The notes below the pieces were generated by a model. It made no database searches and was not told the origin of the DNA. It saw only the letters and a program-made list of their open reading frames with translations. Positions 26,713 through 35,130 of a stretch of DNA of 64,000 bases are shown here, one piece after another. The stretch is taken from contig JAYNIR010000006.1 of the NCBI GenBank assembly GCA_038109305.1, positions 75,414-139,413 of the forward strand, read 5' to 3'. The stretch comes from UBA1479 sp038109305 (lineage in GTDB: Bacteria > Pseudomonadota > Alphaproteobacteria > Rhodospirillales > Casp-alpha2). How positions within the stretch are numbered: position 1 is the stretch's first letter; every line of letters begins with the position of its first letter. Position numbers and translations under genes: made by a program.

Positions 26713-28155
26713 TTAGCTCGCGTCCGGGCGCACCGCCAGGTCGGGCCGATATCCCGGTTCGGCATGATGGCGGGCCGCTTGGTACTTGGCCCAGCCTGCC
26801 ATCATGTTGTCCTTGAACCAACCGCCCTCGCCGGCGATGGCGCCCGTCTGGCGTTCGCTGCCGGCGCGGCGGTCTTCGCCGGTATCGCGGGATTCGTTGG
26901 CGGGCTGCGCCGCGTGGGCCATCTCGCGGGTCCGGTTGCCGTGGATCCAAGCGAGTTCGATTTCCGCCCACCGGGTCACGCCGGCGGCATCGGATCGGTC
27001 GCGGCGCCAGGCGGCTTCACCTTCGGCCCAGGCGCTGGCCGGGTCGATGCCGTCTGTTCCGGCGGCGACGGGGCCGGCGGACTGTTCGGCAACTTCGGTG
27101 GCGGGTTCGTCGCCCCGGTAAAAGGCCTGCTGACTTTGCGCCCATGCGGCCACGTCATCGGTGGCGGCGGCAACTTGGACCGGAGCCGGATTGGCGCCGG
27201 GCGCGTCGACTCGATAGAAGGCATGTTGCTTGGCCGCCCAGGCGGCGACATCGGCAACTTCCGGTGCGGGTTCGGGCCGGGCCGCGACGCGGCGGGCGGC
27301 TTCGCCGCCGCCCTGGTAATACGCGGTCTGCGCGCGGGCCCAATCGGTCACGTCAACGGCTTGCTGGGCGACCCAGGCGGCAACGTCCGCGGTTTCAGAG
27401 GCGGTCTCGGTCTGCGCCGCAGTTTGTGCGGCGGCCCGATCGCCGCCCCGGTAATAGGCGTTCTGGGCGCGGGCCCAGGCTATGACGTCATCGCCCTTGC
27501 TGTCCTGCTGACCGGCGCCGCCCTTGTAAAACGCGGTCTGGTCCTGCGCCCAGGCGGTGACGGGATCGACGCCGTCCGTGCCGGCGACCGGTGCCGCCGA
27601 CGCGGTTTTATGGCCTCTCGCAAAGGGCTCCGAGTCATTCCGGAAATGCGCCATGACATGTTGTCCCACGTCCTGGCCGGTACTGTGTTCGACCGCGACG
27701 TTGATCAGCGATGTCGCAAGCCCGATTGGCCCGAGGAACAAGGTGCCGCCAAGCACGCGCGGCGCTGGGTCAAGCTGATCTTCCGTCAAGTCGCGGTAGA
27801 CCGTCGAAACCACCGGGATGTGCTGCAGTGGGTTGACGATGTCGATCAGGTCCCAAAAGGTGACCCCGTCGTCGCCGAAGGGCTTGAATTCCGTGCCGTC
27901 GCCGCCGGCTTCTCGAAGGCCGGCCGGGCCATGGGCGGCGGCGGGGTCCTGGGTTTCGATTTTCTGCGGCGGGAGCTTTACGGGCGCGCCCGCATTGGGG
28001 GCGGAGTGCGCGCGCCAGGGGTTGATCCCTTCACTGGGCAGTGTCACGGCAATTTTTCCCGTTCTATCGGCCCGGTTTTCCGGGCGTTGATTGTGAAGGG
28101 TATACCGCAAGACCCGCGCCAATTTAACACATTGAAACCAAACGGTAAAATTCAT
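26713..28155 (-). CDS. Uncharacterised protein with tandem W-A-x-x-Q-x-A-F/Y-Y-R-G repeats
   Basis: Not assigned to a known function. About 480 residues from ATG 28155; GTG 28047 is an alternative and may be better, because the first ~36 codons look non-coding. One conserved block near 27873-27655 reads VTFWDLIDIVNPLQHIPVV and then a Gly-rich hydrophobic stretch, LGGTLFLGPIGLATSLINV, possibly membrane-associated. From about 27561 to 26929 there are eight or nine imperfect repeats: AWAQDQTAFYKGG, AWARAQNAYYRGG, DWARAQTAYYQGG, AWAAKQHAFYRVD, AWAQSQQAFYRGD, and weaker copies. Spacers are Ala/Glu/Thr/Pro rich. No signal peptide. The antisense frame is also open but Gly-rich and featureless. Confidence 0.75.
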   Translation of the reverse strand: MNFTVWFQCVKLARVLRYTLHNQRPENRADRTGKIAVTLPSEGINPWRAHSAPNAGAPVKLPPQKIETQDPAAAHGPAGLREAGGDGTEFKPFGDDGVTFWDLIDIVNPLQHIPVVSTVYRDLTEDQLDPAPRVLGGTLFLGPIGLATSLINVAVEHSTGQDVGQHVMAHFRNDSEPFARGHKTASAAPVAGTDGVDPVTAWAQDQTAFYKGGAGQQDSKGDDVIAWARAQNAYYRGGDRAAAQTAAQTETASETADVAAWVAQQAVDVTDWARAQTAYYQGGGEAARRVAARPEPAPEVADVAAWAAKQHAFYRVDAPGANPAPVQVAAATDDVAAWAQSQQAFYRGDEPATEVAEQSAGPVAAGTDGIDPASAWAEGEAAWRRDRSDAAGVTRWAEIELAWIHGNRTREMAHAAQPANESRDTGEDRRAGSERQTGAIAGEGGWFKDNMMAGWAKYQAARHHAEPGYRPDLAVRPDAS

Positions 28156-28269
28156 GTGCGGCCGGGCATTAGTTGCCGCGCCCGGCAAAAATTACCGGTG
28201 CGGGGCCGTTAACCCAGCGGGACTCAGGGATGGTTGGGGCGGGATGGTTATCGGCGGCGCCGGGCGGGA

Positions 28270-29448
28270 CTAGAAAAGATGGCCCGCGCGTTGCGCCTTG
28301 GTCCGAAGGTAGGATTCGTTGTGCTTGTTGGATGGGAAGGCGTGGGGCACGCGTTCCGTCACTTCGATCCCGCAGTGGGCGAGCGCGCGCACTTTTTCGG
28401 GATTGTTGGTCAACAGCCGGACCTTGCCGTAGCCCAACATCCGCAGCATCTGCGCCGCCGGCAGGTAAACCCGCTCGTCCGCGTCGAAGCCCAGTTGTTC
28501 GTTGGCGTCGATGGTGTCGAAGCCCATATCCTGTAGCTGATAGGCGCGCAGCTTGTTGACCAGGCCGATGCCGCGGCCTTCCTGGGCCAGGTACAGCAGA
28601 ATGCCCGACCCGGCGCGGGCGATTTCCGCCAGCGCGCCCTGCAGCTGATCGCCGCAATCGCACCTGAGGCTGCCCAGCAGATCGCCGGTGAAACATTCGG
28701 AATGGACGCGTGTCAGCATGGGCGCGTCGGCCGCCGGATCGCCGATCACGATGGCCAGATGTTCAAGCGCCCCGTCCGCTGGGCGGAAGGCATGGACGCG
28801 GGCGGGCACGTCGGGCGCCGCCGCCAGGGGGATTCGCGCCTCGCCCACGGGGCGGAGCGTCCGGGCCGCATCGGCGGCATGTCGGAAGACGTCGCCGGCA
28901 TCGACGAAAAGCATGTCTTGGCGGCGGCTCCAAAGCGCCAAATCCGGTTGTCCCGTCACCGGCGCGATGACCGCCGCCGGCAGCAGCCGGGCGATCTTGG
29001 CCAGCGCGACGGCCGCGGCCGCGTTGTCGAAGCGGCCAGCCGGCCGCCAGTCCTGTTGCCGGTCCTGAACCGGCCGGGCATCCGCCGAACAGGCGGTAGC
29101 GGCCGGATCGGCCAGCTCATGAATGATTTCCGGCGTCGCGCCGGGGTGGAGCGTCAGCACCATGACATTTGCGCTCGGCGCCGGTATACCAAGGGCGGCG
29201 GCGCGCCGGGCCGTCAAGGCGATTTCGAGCACCGCCGCCGTCAGGCCGGCCAGTTCCGCCAGCCGCTCGGCGTCGGCTTGTTCGGCGCTGATCGCCACGT
29301 GGCCGTTGCCGCGCCCGTCGGCGAGGACGACCGGGCGGCCTCGCCGCCATTCGCCCGCGGCGCGGTCGACGACACGCTGTGCCCGGGGCTCCCGCGTCGC
29401 GGGGGCGTCGCGGCGGTCCAACTCGCTTTGTTTACGATCTGTCGTCAT
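28270..29448 (-). CDS. ribA: GTP cyclohydrolase II
   Basis: First step of riboflavin synthesis: opens GTP to the pyrimidinone intermediate and releases formate and pyrophosphate. 392 residues. The C-terminal ~200 residues are the GCH-II domain, with SECFTGDLLGSLRCDCG (three zinc Cys) and LAQEGRGIGLVNKLRAY. The N-terminal ~190 residues resemble a degenerate DHBP-synthase (RibB) domain with no obvious active-site acids, a common layout in alphaproteobacteria. It shares a 182-bp divergent region with the response regulator gene. Confidence 0.93.
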   Translation of the reverse strand: MTTDRKQSELDRRDAPATREPRAQRVVDRAAGEWRRGRPVVLADGRGNGHVAISAEQADAERLAELAGLTAAVLEIALTARRAAALGIPAPSANVMVLTLHPGATPEIIHELADPAATACSADARPVQDRQQDWRPAGRFDNAAAAVALAKIARLLPAAVIAPVTGQPDLALWSRRQDMLFVDAGDVFRHAADAARTLRPVGEARIPLAAAPDVPARVHAFRPADGALEHLAIVIGDPAADAPMLTRVHSECFTGDLLGSLRCDCGDQLQGALAEIARAGSGILLYLAQEGRGIGLVNKLRAYQLQDMGFDTIDANEQLGFDADERVYLPAAQMLRMLGYGKVRLLTNNPEKVRALAHCGIEVTERVPHAFPSNKHNESYLRTKAQRAGHLF

Positions 29449-29630
29449 GGGCCCCAGTATACCTCAATCAGAACGCTGCCGAGCCGGTTTTATCGCCTGG
29501 CGGTATGCCGCGGCCCGGGGGACAGGCTCATCCGCCCGTATGCCGTCTTCCAGCAGCTTGCCATTGACCCGGGACATGAAATACGGAAAATCCCTCTATC
29601 CCAAAGCCTGCGGGAGTACCGGGTAGCAGA

Positions 29631-30320
29631 ATGACCGACGGCAAGCAAATCCTCATTGTCGACGACGAACTGGAGTTCCTCGAAACGCTTTGCGGGCAGC
29701 TGCAGCTGCACGAGGAATTTTCCACCACCACCTGTCAGACCGGCGCGGAAGCGCTGAAAGTCGCGAAGGGAGACCGGTACGACGTGATCATTCTGGATGT
29801 CGGCCTGCCTGATATGGACGGGCGCGAGGTCTGCCGGCTGATGCGCCGCAACGGGGTGTCGTCGCCGATCATCATGTTGACCGGCGCCGACACCTATGCC
29901 GACACGGTTCTGGGCCTTGGAGCCGGCGCCAACGATTACGTCACCAAACCGTTCCGCCTGGGCGTGCTGCTGGCCAGACTCCGGGCCCACATTCGCCAAC
30001 ACGAACGGTCGGACGACGCCGTGTTCGCCATCGGCCCTTATACTTTCCAGCCCGCCAACAAAACCTTGCTGAACCAGGAAACGGAGAAGAAAATCCGCCT
30101 TACCGACAAGGAAACGGCGTTCCTGAAATTCCTTTACCGGTCGGGCAACCGGGTTGTCGGGCGCGAAGTGCTGCTGGACGAGGTATGGGGCTACAACGCC
30201 GGCGTCACCACCCACACGCTGGAAACCCACGTCTACCGCCTGCGCCAGAAAATCGAACTGGATCCGTCCAATGCCGCCATTCTGGTGACCGAACCGGGCG
30301 GCTACCGTCTCGTCCCCTAG
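29631..30320 (+). CDS. OmpR-family response regulator (orphan)
   Basis: A 229-residue two-domain regulator. The receiver domain has ILIVDDE at 7-13, phospho-acceptor D56 in IILDVGLPDMDG, T84 and K106. A winged-helix OmpR/PhoB DNA-binding domain follows (LTDKETAFLKFLYRSGNRVV, then THTLETHVYRLRQKIE). No histidine kinase lies next to it. ATG 29631 follows a purine-poor leader with GTAGCAGA. A strong terminator follows. The target genes are unknown. Confidence 0.93.
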   Translation: MTDGKQILIVDDELEFLETLCGQLQLHEEFSTTTCQTGAEALKVAKGDRYDVIILDVGLPDMDGREVCRLMRRNGVSSPIIMLTGADTYADTVLGLGAGANDYVTKPFRLGVLLARLRAHIRQHERSDDAVFAIGPYTFQPANKTLLNQETEKKIRLTDKETAFLKFLYRSGNRVVGREVLLDEVWGYNAGVTTHTLETHVYRLRQKIELDPSNAAILVTEPGGYRLVP

Positions 30321-30381
30321 AGGTCTTCATGCCGCACCCTCGCCGCGCGGCGCGTCGTTCGGCTGTTCTTTGTGCGCAAAA

Positions 30382-30412
30382 AAAGCGCCCGGCGGGGGAG
30401 GCCGGGCGCTTT
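30382..30412. terminator. Bidirectional intrinsic terminator
   Basis: AAAGCGCCCGGC (30382-30393) pairs perfectly with GCCGGGCGCTTT (30401-30412) over 12 bp, with a 7-nt loop. It lies 60 bp after the response regulator stop. The minus strand gains a T7 run from the A-tract at 30378-30384, so it also suits lolA. The remaining 157 bp to the lolA stop show nothing recognisable. Confidence 0.85.
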
Positions 30413-30569
30413 AACTCCGTTTTCCGGAGACGGCGAAACACGAGGGGGGCGCGGGTTTCGCCGGATCAAGACCAATTATCTCGTCTTATGACACCATTTT
30501 GCTTTAGAGGCCTGAATGCGCCAGAGTTATGTGTGCCGGGCTGACATGCGCCAAACGCATGGCTTTGCC

Positions 30570-31253
30570 TCAATCGCCCGATCGTTGTTGCTCCGCCTCT
30601 TCGAGATGGAACGCCTTATCGTCGATGGTGCCGCCGAAAAACGGGTCGGTCAGCACGATGTCGGTGATGTTGCCCTGCGCGTCCAGGACCGACCACTTGC
30701 GCAGGCTGAGCGGTTTTTCACGGAAGATCAGGGTCAGCCGCGCGCCGAAGGAGTCCTTGCGGTCGGCGACGGTGATATAGATGTTGCCGTTTTCGCGGAT
30801 GACCTCGTGAAACGCGACATTGGCCGGATCGAAGGTGATTTGTTCCCGTAACAGAAACGCCGCCGGCGTGTCCTCGATCGGGATGTGGCTCAGCTGGTTG
30901 ATTTCACGATCCAGGTAACTGAGGTGATCGCCCGACGCGACGATCACGACCTTGACCGGCGGTTTGTACTCAATTCGCATTTTCCCAGGCCGCGACAGAA
31001 AAATCCGGCCTTCGGCGAACTCGTTGTTGGACGTTTGCTGAAAAAACGTCGACTGCATGGTGGTGATGCCGTTCAGGTGGTCCTCGACCTTTTTCACCAG
31101 CTGGCGTTGATCCGCACTCAAGGTGATTTCCCGGTCGGCCCCCTGGGCTTCCGCCGATCCGGCAAGGGCCGCCGGCAACAGGGCCCAGCCGCAGGCGAGC
31201 CCGATCAGGGCGCGGCGGGTCAGATGAACCGGGCGGGGAAAAGTGGCCTTCAT
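30570..31253 (-). CDS. lolA: Outer-membrane lipoprotein carrier protein LolA
   Basis: Periplasmic carrier that takes lipoproteins from LolCDE to the outer membrane. 227 residues. The signal peptide has HLTRRALIGLACGWALLPAA with a cleavage site near AEA. The mature part has MQSTFFQQTSNNEFAEGRIF and KMRIEYKPPVKVVIVASGDH, the LolA core (both quoted below 21 residues). The twin Arg may allow Tat export, but a Sec signal is equally likely. Downstream of ftsK, a conserved pair in alphaproteobacteria. Confidence 0.93.
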   Translation of the reverse strand: MKATFPRPVHLTRRALIGLACGWALLPAALAGSAEAQGADREITLSADQRQLVKKVEDHLNGITTMQSTFFQQTSNNEFAEGRIFLSRPGKMRIEYKPPVKVVIVASGDHLSYLDREINQLSHIPIEDTPAAFLLREQITFDPANVAFHEVIRENGNIYITVADRKDSFGARLTLIFREKPLSLRKWSVLDAQGNITDIVLTDPFFGGTIDDKAFHLEEAEQQRSGD

Positions 31254-31350
31254 AACGGTTATTTAGGCCTGTTGGCGGCGCCGGTAAAGCGGCGGCGCGG
31301 AAATACCGGGTCCGACGCCGGTGGTTCGGACAAGGACCCGGTCCGGCGGA

Positions 31351-33753
31351 TCAATGCGCCCCGACCAGGACTTCGCGGCGGCCGACGCGGTCGGCCGGGC
31401 TGATCACGCCCTGTTGTTCCATCTGTTCGATGATACGGGCGGCGCGGTTATAACCGATCTGCAGGTGCCGCTGGATGAAGCTGGTCGACGCCTTGCCTTC
31501 GCGGGCGACAAGCGCCACGGCTTCGTCGTAGAGCGTATCGCCGTCGCCGCCGCCGGGACCCGCGCCGAAATCGCCGCCCTCTTCATCGCGGGTGACTTCC
31601 TCGATGAATTGCGGTTCGCCCTGCGCCTTCAGGTGGCTGACGACCTGTTCGACTTCTTCATCGGATACGAACGGGCCGTGCACACGGGTGATGCGCCCGC
31701 CGCCGGCCATGTACAACATATCGCCCCGACCGAGCAGTTGTTCGGCGCCCTGTTCGCCCAGGATGGTGCGGCTGTCGATCTTGGACGTCACCTGGAACGA
31801 AATACGGGTCGGGAAATTGGCCTTGATGGTGCCGGTGATGACGTCGACGGACGGACGCTGCGTCGCCATCATGATGTGGATGCCGGCGGCCCGCGCCATT
31901 TGCGCAAGGCGCTGGATCGCGGCCTCTACATCCTTGCCGGCGACCAGCATCAGGTCGGCCATTTCGTCGACCACGACGACGATGAACGGCAGCGGCTCGG
32001 TGCCGAGCGGCTGGTCTTCGAACACCGGGCGGCCCTCGGCGTCGAAGCCGGTCTGCACGCGGCGGGTCAGGACCTCGCCTTTCTTGTTGGCTTCGTTGAT
32101 GCGGGCGTTGTAGCCCTCGATGTTGCGCACGCCCAGTTGCGACATGGCGCGGTAACGCCCTTCCATCTCGCGGACGGTCCACTTCAACGCGACGACGGCT
32201 TTCTTCGGGTCGGTGACAACCGGCGTCAACAAGTGCGGGATGCCTTCGTAAACCGAGAGTTCCAGCATTTTCGGATCGATCATGATGAACCGGCACTGAT
32301 CCGGCGTCAGCCGGTATAGAAGCGACAGCACCATGGCGTTCATGCCGACGGACTTGCCGGACCCGGTGGTGCCGGCGATCAAGAGGTGCGGCATGGTTGC
32401 AAGATCGGCGATCACCGGCCCGCCGCCGATATCCTTGCCGAGCGCAAGCGGCAGTTTCGCCTTGATTTTTTCAAACGGCTGGGAGGCCAGAAGCTCGCGC
32501 AGGTGCACGCCTTCGCGGTCGGCGTTGGGCAGTTCGATGCCGATGACGCTGCGCCCCGGCACGACGGCGATGCGCACGCTGATGGCGCTCATGGACCGGG
32601 CGATGTCATCCGACAGGCCGACCACGCGGGACGTCTTAGTGCCCGGCGCCGGCTCCAATTCATACAGCGTCACCACCGGCCCGGGACGGACCTTGACGAT
32701 TTCGCCTTTGACGCCGAAGTCGTCAAGTACGGAGGCCAGGTATTCGGCGTTCTGAGCCAGTTTGTCGGGGTCGTGGGACGGGACTTGGATAACGTCCGGG
32801 CCGCCCAGCAGGTCGAGCGTCGGCGTTGCGTAGGTGCCGTCCCCCAGGTTCAGCGACTTTTGCCGGTTGGCGCTTTTTGACGGCCGCGGTTTCGGCGCCG
32901 GCGGCTGGATCAGCGCCTTTTTATCTTTCGCCTTGCGGGCCCGGTCGAGAAGGCTCCGGCGGGGCGCCTTGGGCACCTTGATTTCGGGGTCGACGCTTTC
33001 GGCCGGACCGTTTTCGTCGATGTCTTCGTCATCGGCCGCATCGTCGAACCGGCCGTCGTCCGCTGTGCCCGGCGTTTTCAGGCGGTCGCGCAGATCGAGG
33101 ACCCAAATGCCGGCGCGGCGGCCATGGTCGGCGGCGGACGCCGCCCCCCGGCCGATGGCGATGCCGCCGTTCAGCCAATCGCGGAGAGTGAATCCCAACG
33201 TGCCGATCAGCGCGGCCAAGCCCAATACGGCGGCAGCGCTGCCGACCCATTCGCCGGGAATGTTCAGGGCAAACCGTTCGGCCAGCACCATGACGCCCTG
33301 AAACCCGAAGGCGCCGGCGATGCCGCCCAGTCCCGTCATCAACGGCCAACTATCGGGCAGCGCCAGGGGCGCCATGGCGACCGCGGAAAACCCCAGACTC
33401 AATAATAGATAAAGAACGCGAAGCGCCGCCGACGCCTGATGGCGTTTTCGGGCGAGGCTCCATCCCCAGGCGACCATCGCCAGCGGTAAGAGCACCGCGA
33501 CGACGCCGAACATCTGCAGGCCCAGGTCGGCGGCCGCCGCGCCCGGGAAGCCCAGGGCGTTTTTGACCGCCGCGCCGCTCGCCGTATTGAACGAAGGGTC
33601 GCCCGCGTGGAAACTGAACAAGGCGGTGAGCCCGGCGGCCCCGCCGATTATCATCGCCAGGCCCGCGATCTCCGCAAGCCGGCGGCGGACGAACGCCCCG
33701 GTCCCTTGCGGGAACAGGTTGAACAGTCCTGTGGTTTGGCGTGACACTGCCAT
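31351..33753 (-). CDS. ftsK: DNA translocase FtsK
   Basis: Septum-anchored motor that clears and aligns chromosome ends and activates XerCD at dif. 800 residues. Four to five hydrophobic helices fill the first ~190 residues. A short Pro/Lys-rich linker follows, then the RecA-like motor with Walker A AGTTGSGKS (K about residue 467), and the gamma winged helix for KOPS reading (TSFIQRHLQIGYNRAARIIE). The linker is short compared with E. coli FtsK but usual for alphaproteobacteria. Start ATG 33753, 24 bp after the aminotransferase stop. Confidence 0.97.
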   Translation of the reverse strand: MAVSRQTTGLFNLFPQGTGAFVRRRLAEIAGLAMIIGGAAGLTALFSFHAGDPSFNTASGAAVKNALGFPGAAAADLGLQMFGVVAVLLPLAMVAWGWSLARKRHQASAALRVLYLLLSLGFSAVAMAPLALPDSWPLMTGLGGIAGAFGFQGVMVLAERFALNIPGEWVGSAAAVLGLAALIGTLGFTLRDWLNGGIAIGRGAASAADHGRRAGIWVLDLRDRLKTPGTADDGRFDDAADDEDIDENGPAESVDPEIKVPKAPRRSLLDRARKAKDKKALIQPPAPKPRPSKSANRQKSLNLGDGTYATPTLDLLGGPDVIQVPSHDPDKLAQNAEYLASVLDDFGVKGEIVKVRPGPVVTLYELEPAPGTKTSRVVGLSDDIARSMSAISVRIAVVPGRSVIGIELPNADREGVHLRELLASQPFEKIKAKLPLALGKDIGGGPVIADLATMPHLLIAGTTGSGKSVGMNAMVLSLLYRLTPDQCRFIMIDPKMLELSVYEGIPHLLTPVVTDPKKAVVALKWTVREMEGRYRAMSQLGVRNIEGYNARINEANKKGEVLTRRVQTGFDAEGRPVFEDQPLGTEPLPFIVVVVDEMADLMLVAGKDVEAAIQRLAQMARAAGIHIMMATQRPSVDVITGTIKANFPTRISFQVTSKIDSRTILGEQGAEQLLGRGDMLYMAGGGRITRVHGPFVSDEEVEQVVSHLKAQGEPQFIEEVTRDEEGGDFGAGPGGGDGDTLYDEAVALVAREGKASTSFIQRHLQIGYNRAARIIEQMEQQGVISPADRVGRREVLVGAH

Positions 33754-33777
33754 ATGCGCCTTATAGGTTATTAAGGT

Positions 33778-34968
33778 TTACAATACCTTAACAAGCCTTC
33801 TTAAGGCAGTCTCTATGGTTTCTTCCGCATGTACCAGGGCGACACGGATATATGCCTTGCCCGGGTTTGGTCCGTCGGCCGTGGTCTCGGCCATGTAGGC
33901 CCCCGGCAAGACCCGAATTGCCGCGTCTTTCCAAAGGGCTAGGGCCGCCTCTTCACCGTCCCCCACATTCAGCCAAAGGAAAAACCCGCCGGCCGGGCGG
34001 CGGAATTCGAAGCGGTCGCCGATGATGTCCTGGGCGATTTTGATGAGCCGCTGATAGGCGCCCCGGTAGCGAAAAGCGTCCGAATCGTCCCGCCACAGAC
34101 GGGCCGAGGCGTAAAGCGCTGGGTGCGGCATCTGCGCGCCGACGAAATTTCGCAGCATCCGGTAACGGGCGATCAGATCCGGATCACCGGCGACGAATCC
34201 GGACCGCATGCCGGGAGCGCTGGAGCGTTTGGAAAGGGAATGAAACACCAGAACGTTGGCGGCGTCGCCGTCGAGCGCCCGGCAGGCTTCGAGCGCGCCG
34301 GGGGGCGGCGCGGCGTCATAAATTTCCGCGTAGCATTCGTCTACGATCAGGGCGAAATCGTATTTTCGGGCGAGCAAAATCGCATCGGTCAAAAACCCCA
34401 TCGACGCGACGCCGCCCTGGGGATTGCCGGGCGAGCACAAATAGAACAGGGCGCAGCGTCGCCAATCGTCCTCGGTCATTCGCGAAAGGTCGGGCATGAA
34501 ACCGGTTTCCGCCGTCGCCGGCAGGTATTTGCGTTCGGCGCCGGAAAACACCGCCGCCCCCATGTAGGCGTGAAAGCACGGATTGGGCATCACCACGGTC
34601 GGCGGCCCGCCGCCCTTTTCCGGCGGCACGACAAGGTTGGCGACCAGGGACAGGCCTTCCCGGGTGCCGACCACCGGCAGCACATGGCAGGCCGGATCGA
34701 TCATACCGTCGGGCAGGTGGTAGCGCCGCGTAAGCCAGCCGGCCACGGCGTCCCGAAAATCGGCGGTGCCGTCCGTCGCTGGATAGCGGCCCCACAGGTC
34801 GGCTTTTTCCGCCATGGTCTGGCTGAGCGATCCGGGCGGCGGAAAGGTCGGGTCGCCGACGGCGAGCGATATGGGTTCGAGCCCCTTTGCCGGCGGCACC
34901 GGATCCAACAGCGACCGCAGCCTGTCAAACGGATAGACGGGCAGATTGGCGTAACGGGGGTTGAGCAT
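33778..34968 (-). CDS. Class I/II aminotransferase, DapC-like
   Basis: A 396-residue PLP-dependent aminotransferase. The PLP lysine is K247 in SLSKRSSAPGMRSGF, with D210 and Y213 in VDECYAEIY and N182 in SPGNPQGG. The whole resembles succinyldiaminopimelate transaminase (DapC) for lysine and peptidoglycan synthesis, by family similarity, although substrate cannot be proved by eye. ATG 34968 (MLNPRYANLPVYPFDRL) is the conserved N-terminus. Transcribed just before ftsK. Confidence 0.85.
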   Translation of the reverse strand: MLNPRYANLPVYPFDRLRSLLDPVPPAKGLEPISLAVGDPTFPPPGSLSQTMAEKADLWGRYPATDGTADFRDAVAGWLTRRYHLPDGMIDPACHVLPVVGTREGLSLVANLVVPPEKGGGPPTVVMPNPCFHAYMGAAVFSGAERKYLPATAETGFMPDLSRMTEDDWRRCALFYLCSPGNPQGGVASMGFLTDAILLARKYDFALIVDECYAEIYDAAPPPGALEACRALDGDAANVLVFHSLSKRSSAPGMRSGFVAGDPDLIARYRMLRNFVGAQMPHPALYASARLWRDDSDAFRYRGAYQRLIKIAQDIIGDRFEFRRPAGGFFLWLNVGDGEEAALALWKDAAIRVLPGAYMAETTADGPNPGKAYIRVALVHAEETIETALRRLVKVL

Positions 34969-35061
34969 GGGCGGCGGCCTTCGGTTGGGTCGGGCGCAGT
35001 CTATCCGCGCCGGCCGGGCAGGGGAAGAAATCCACGTGGCCGGGCCCATAAACCGCAGCGC

Positions 35062-35100
35062 AAAAAAATGGGGCCAGAGGGACATTGCCCACCGGCCCCA
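35062..35100 (-). terminator. Intrinsic terminator of glnK-amtB
   Basis: On the minus strand TGGGGCC and GGCCCCA (35094-35100 and 35069-35075) form a 7-bp stem with an 18-nt loop, followed directly by T7. It is 30 bp after the amtB stop. Confidence 0.8.
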
Positions 35101-35130
35101 ATCAGGAGGAGAGGGGAGTAGTCGGTTACG

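Noticed and set aside
26764..28212. A 482-codon plus-strand frame opposite the repeat protein
   Set aside because: Translation is Gly/Val-rich with no motif, while the minus strand shows repeats with conserved W, Y, R and G.
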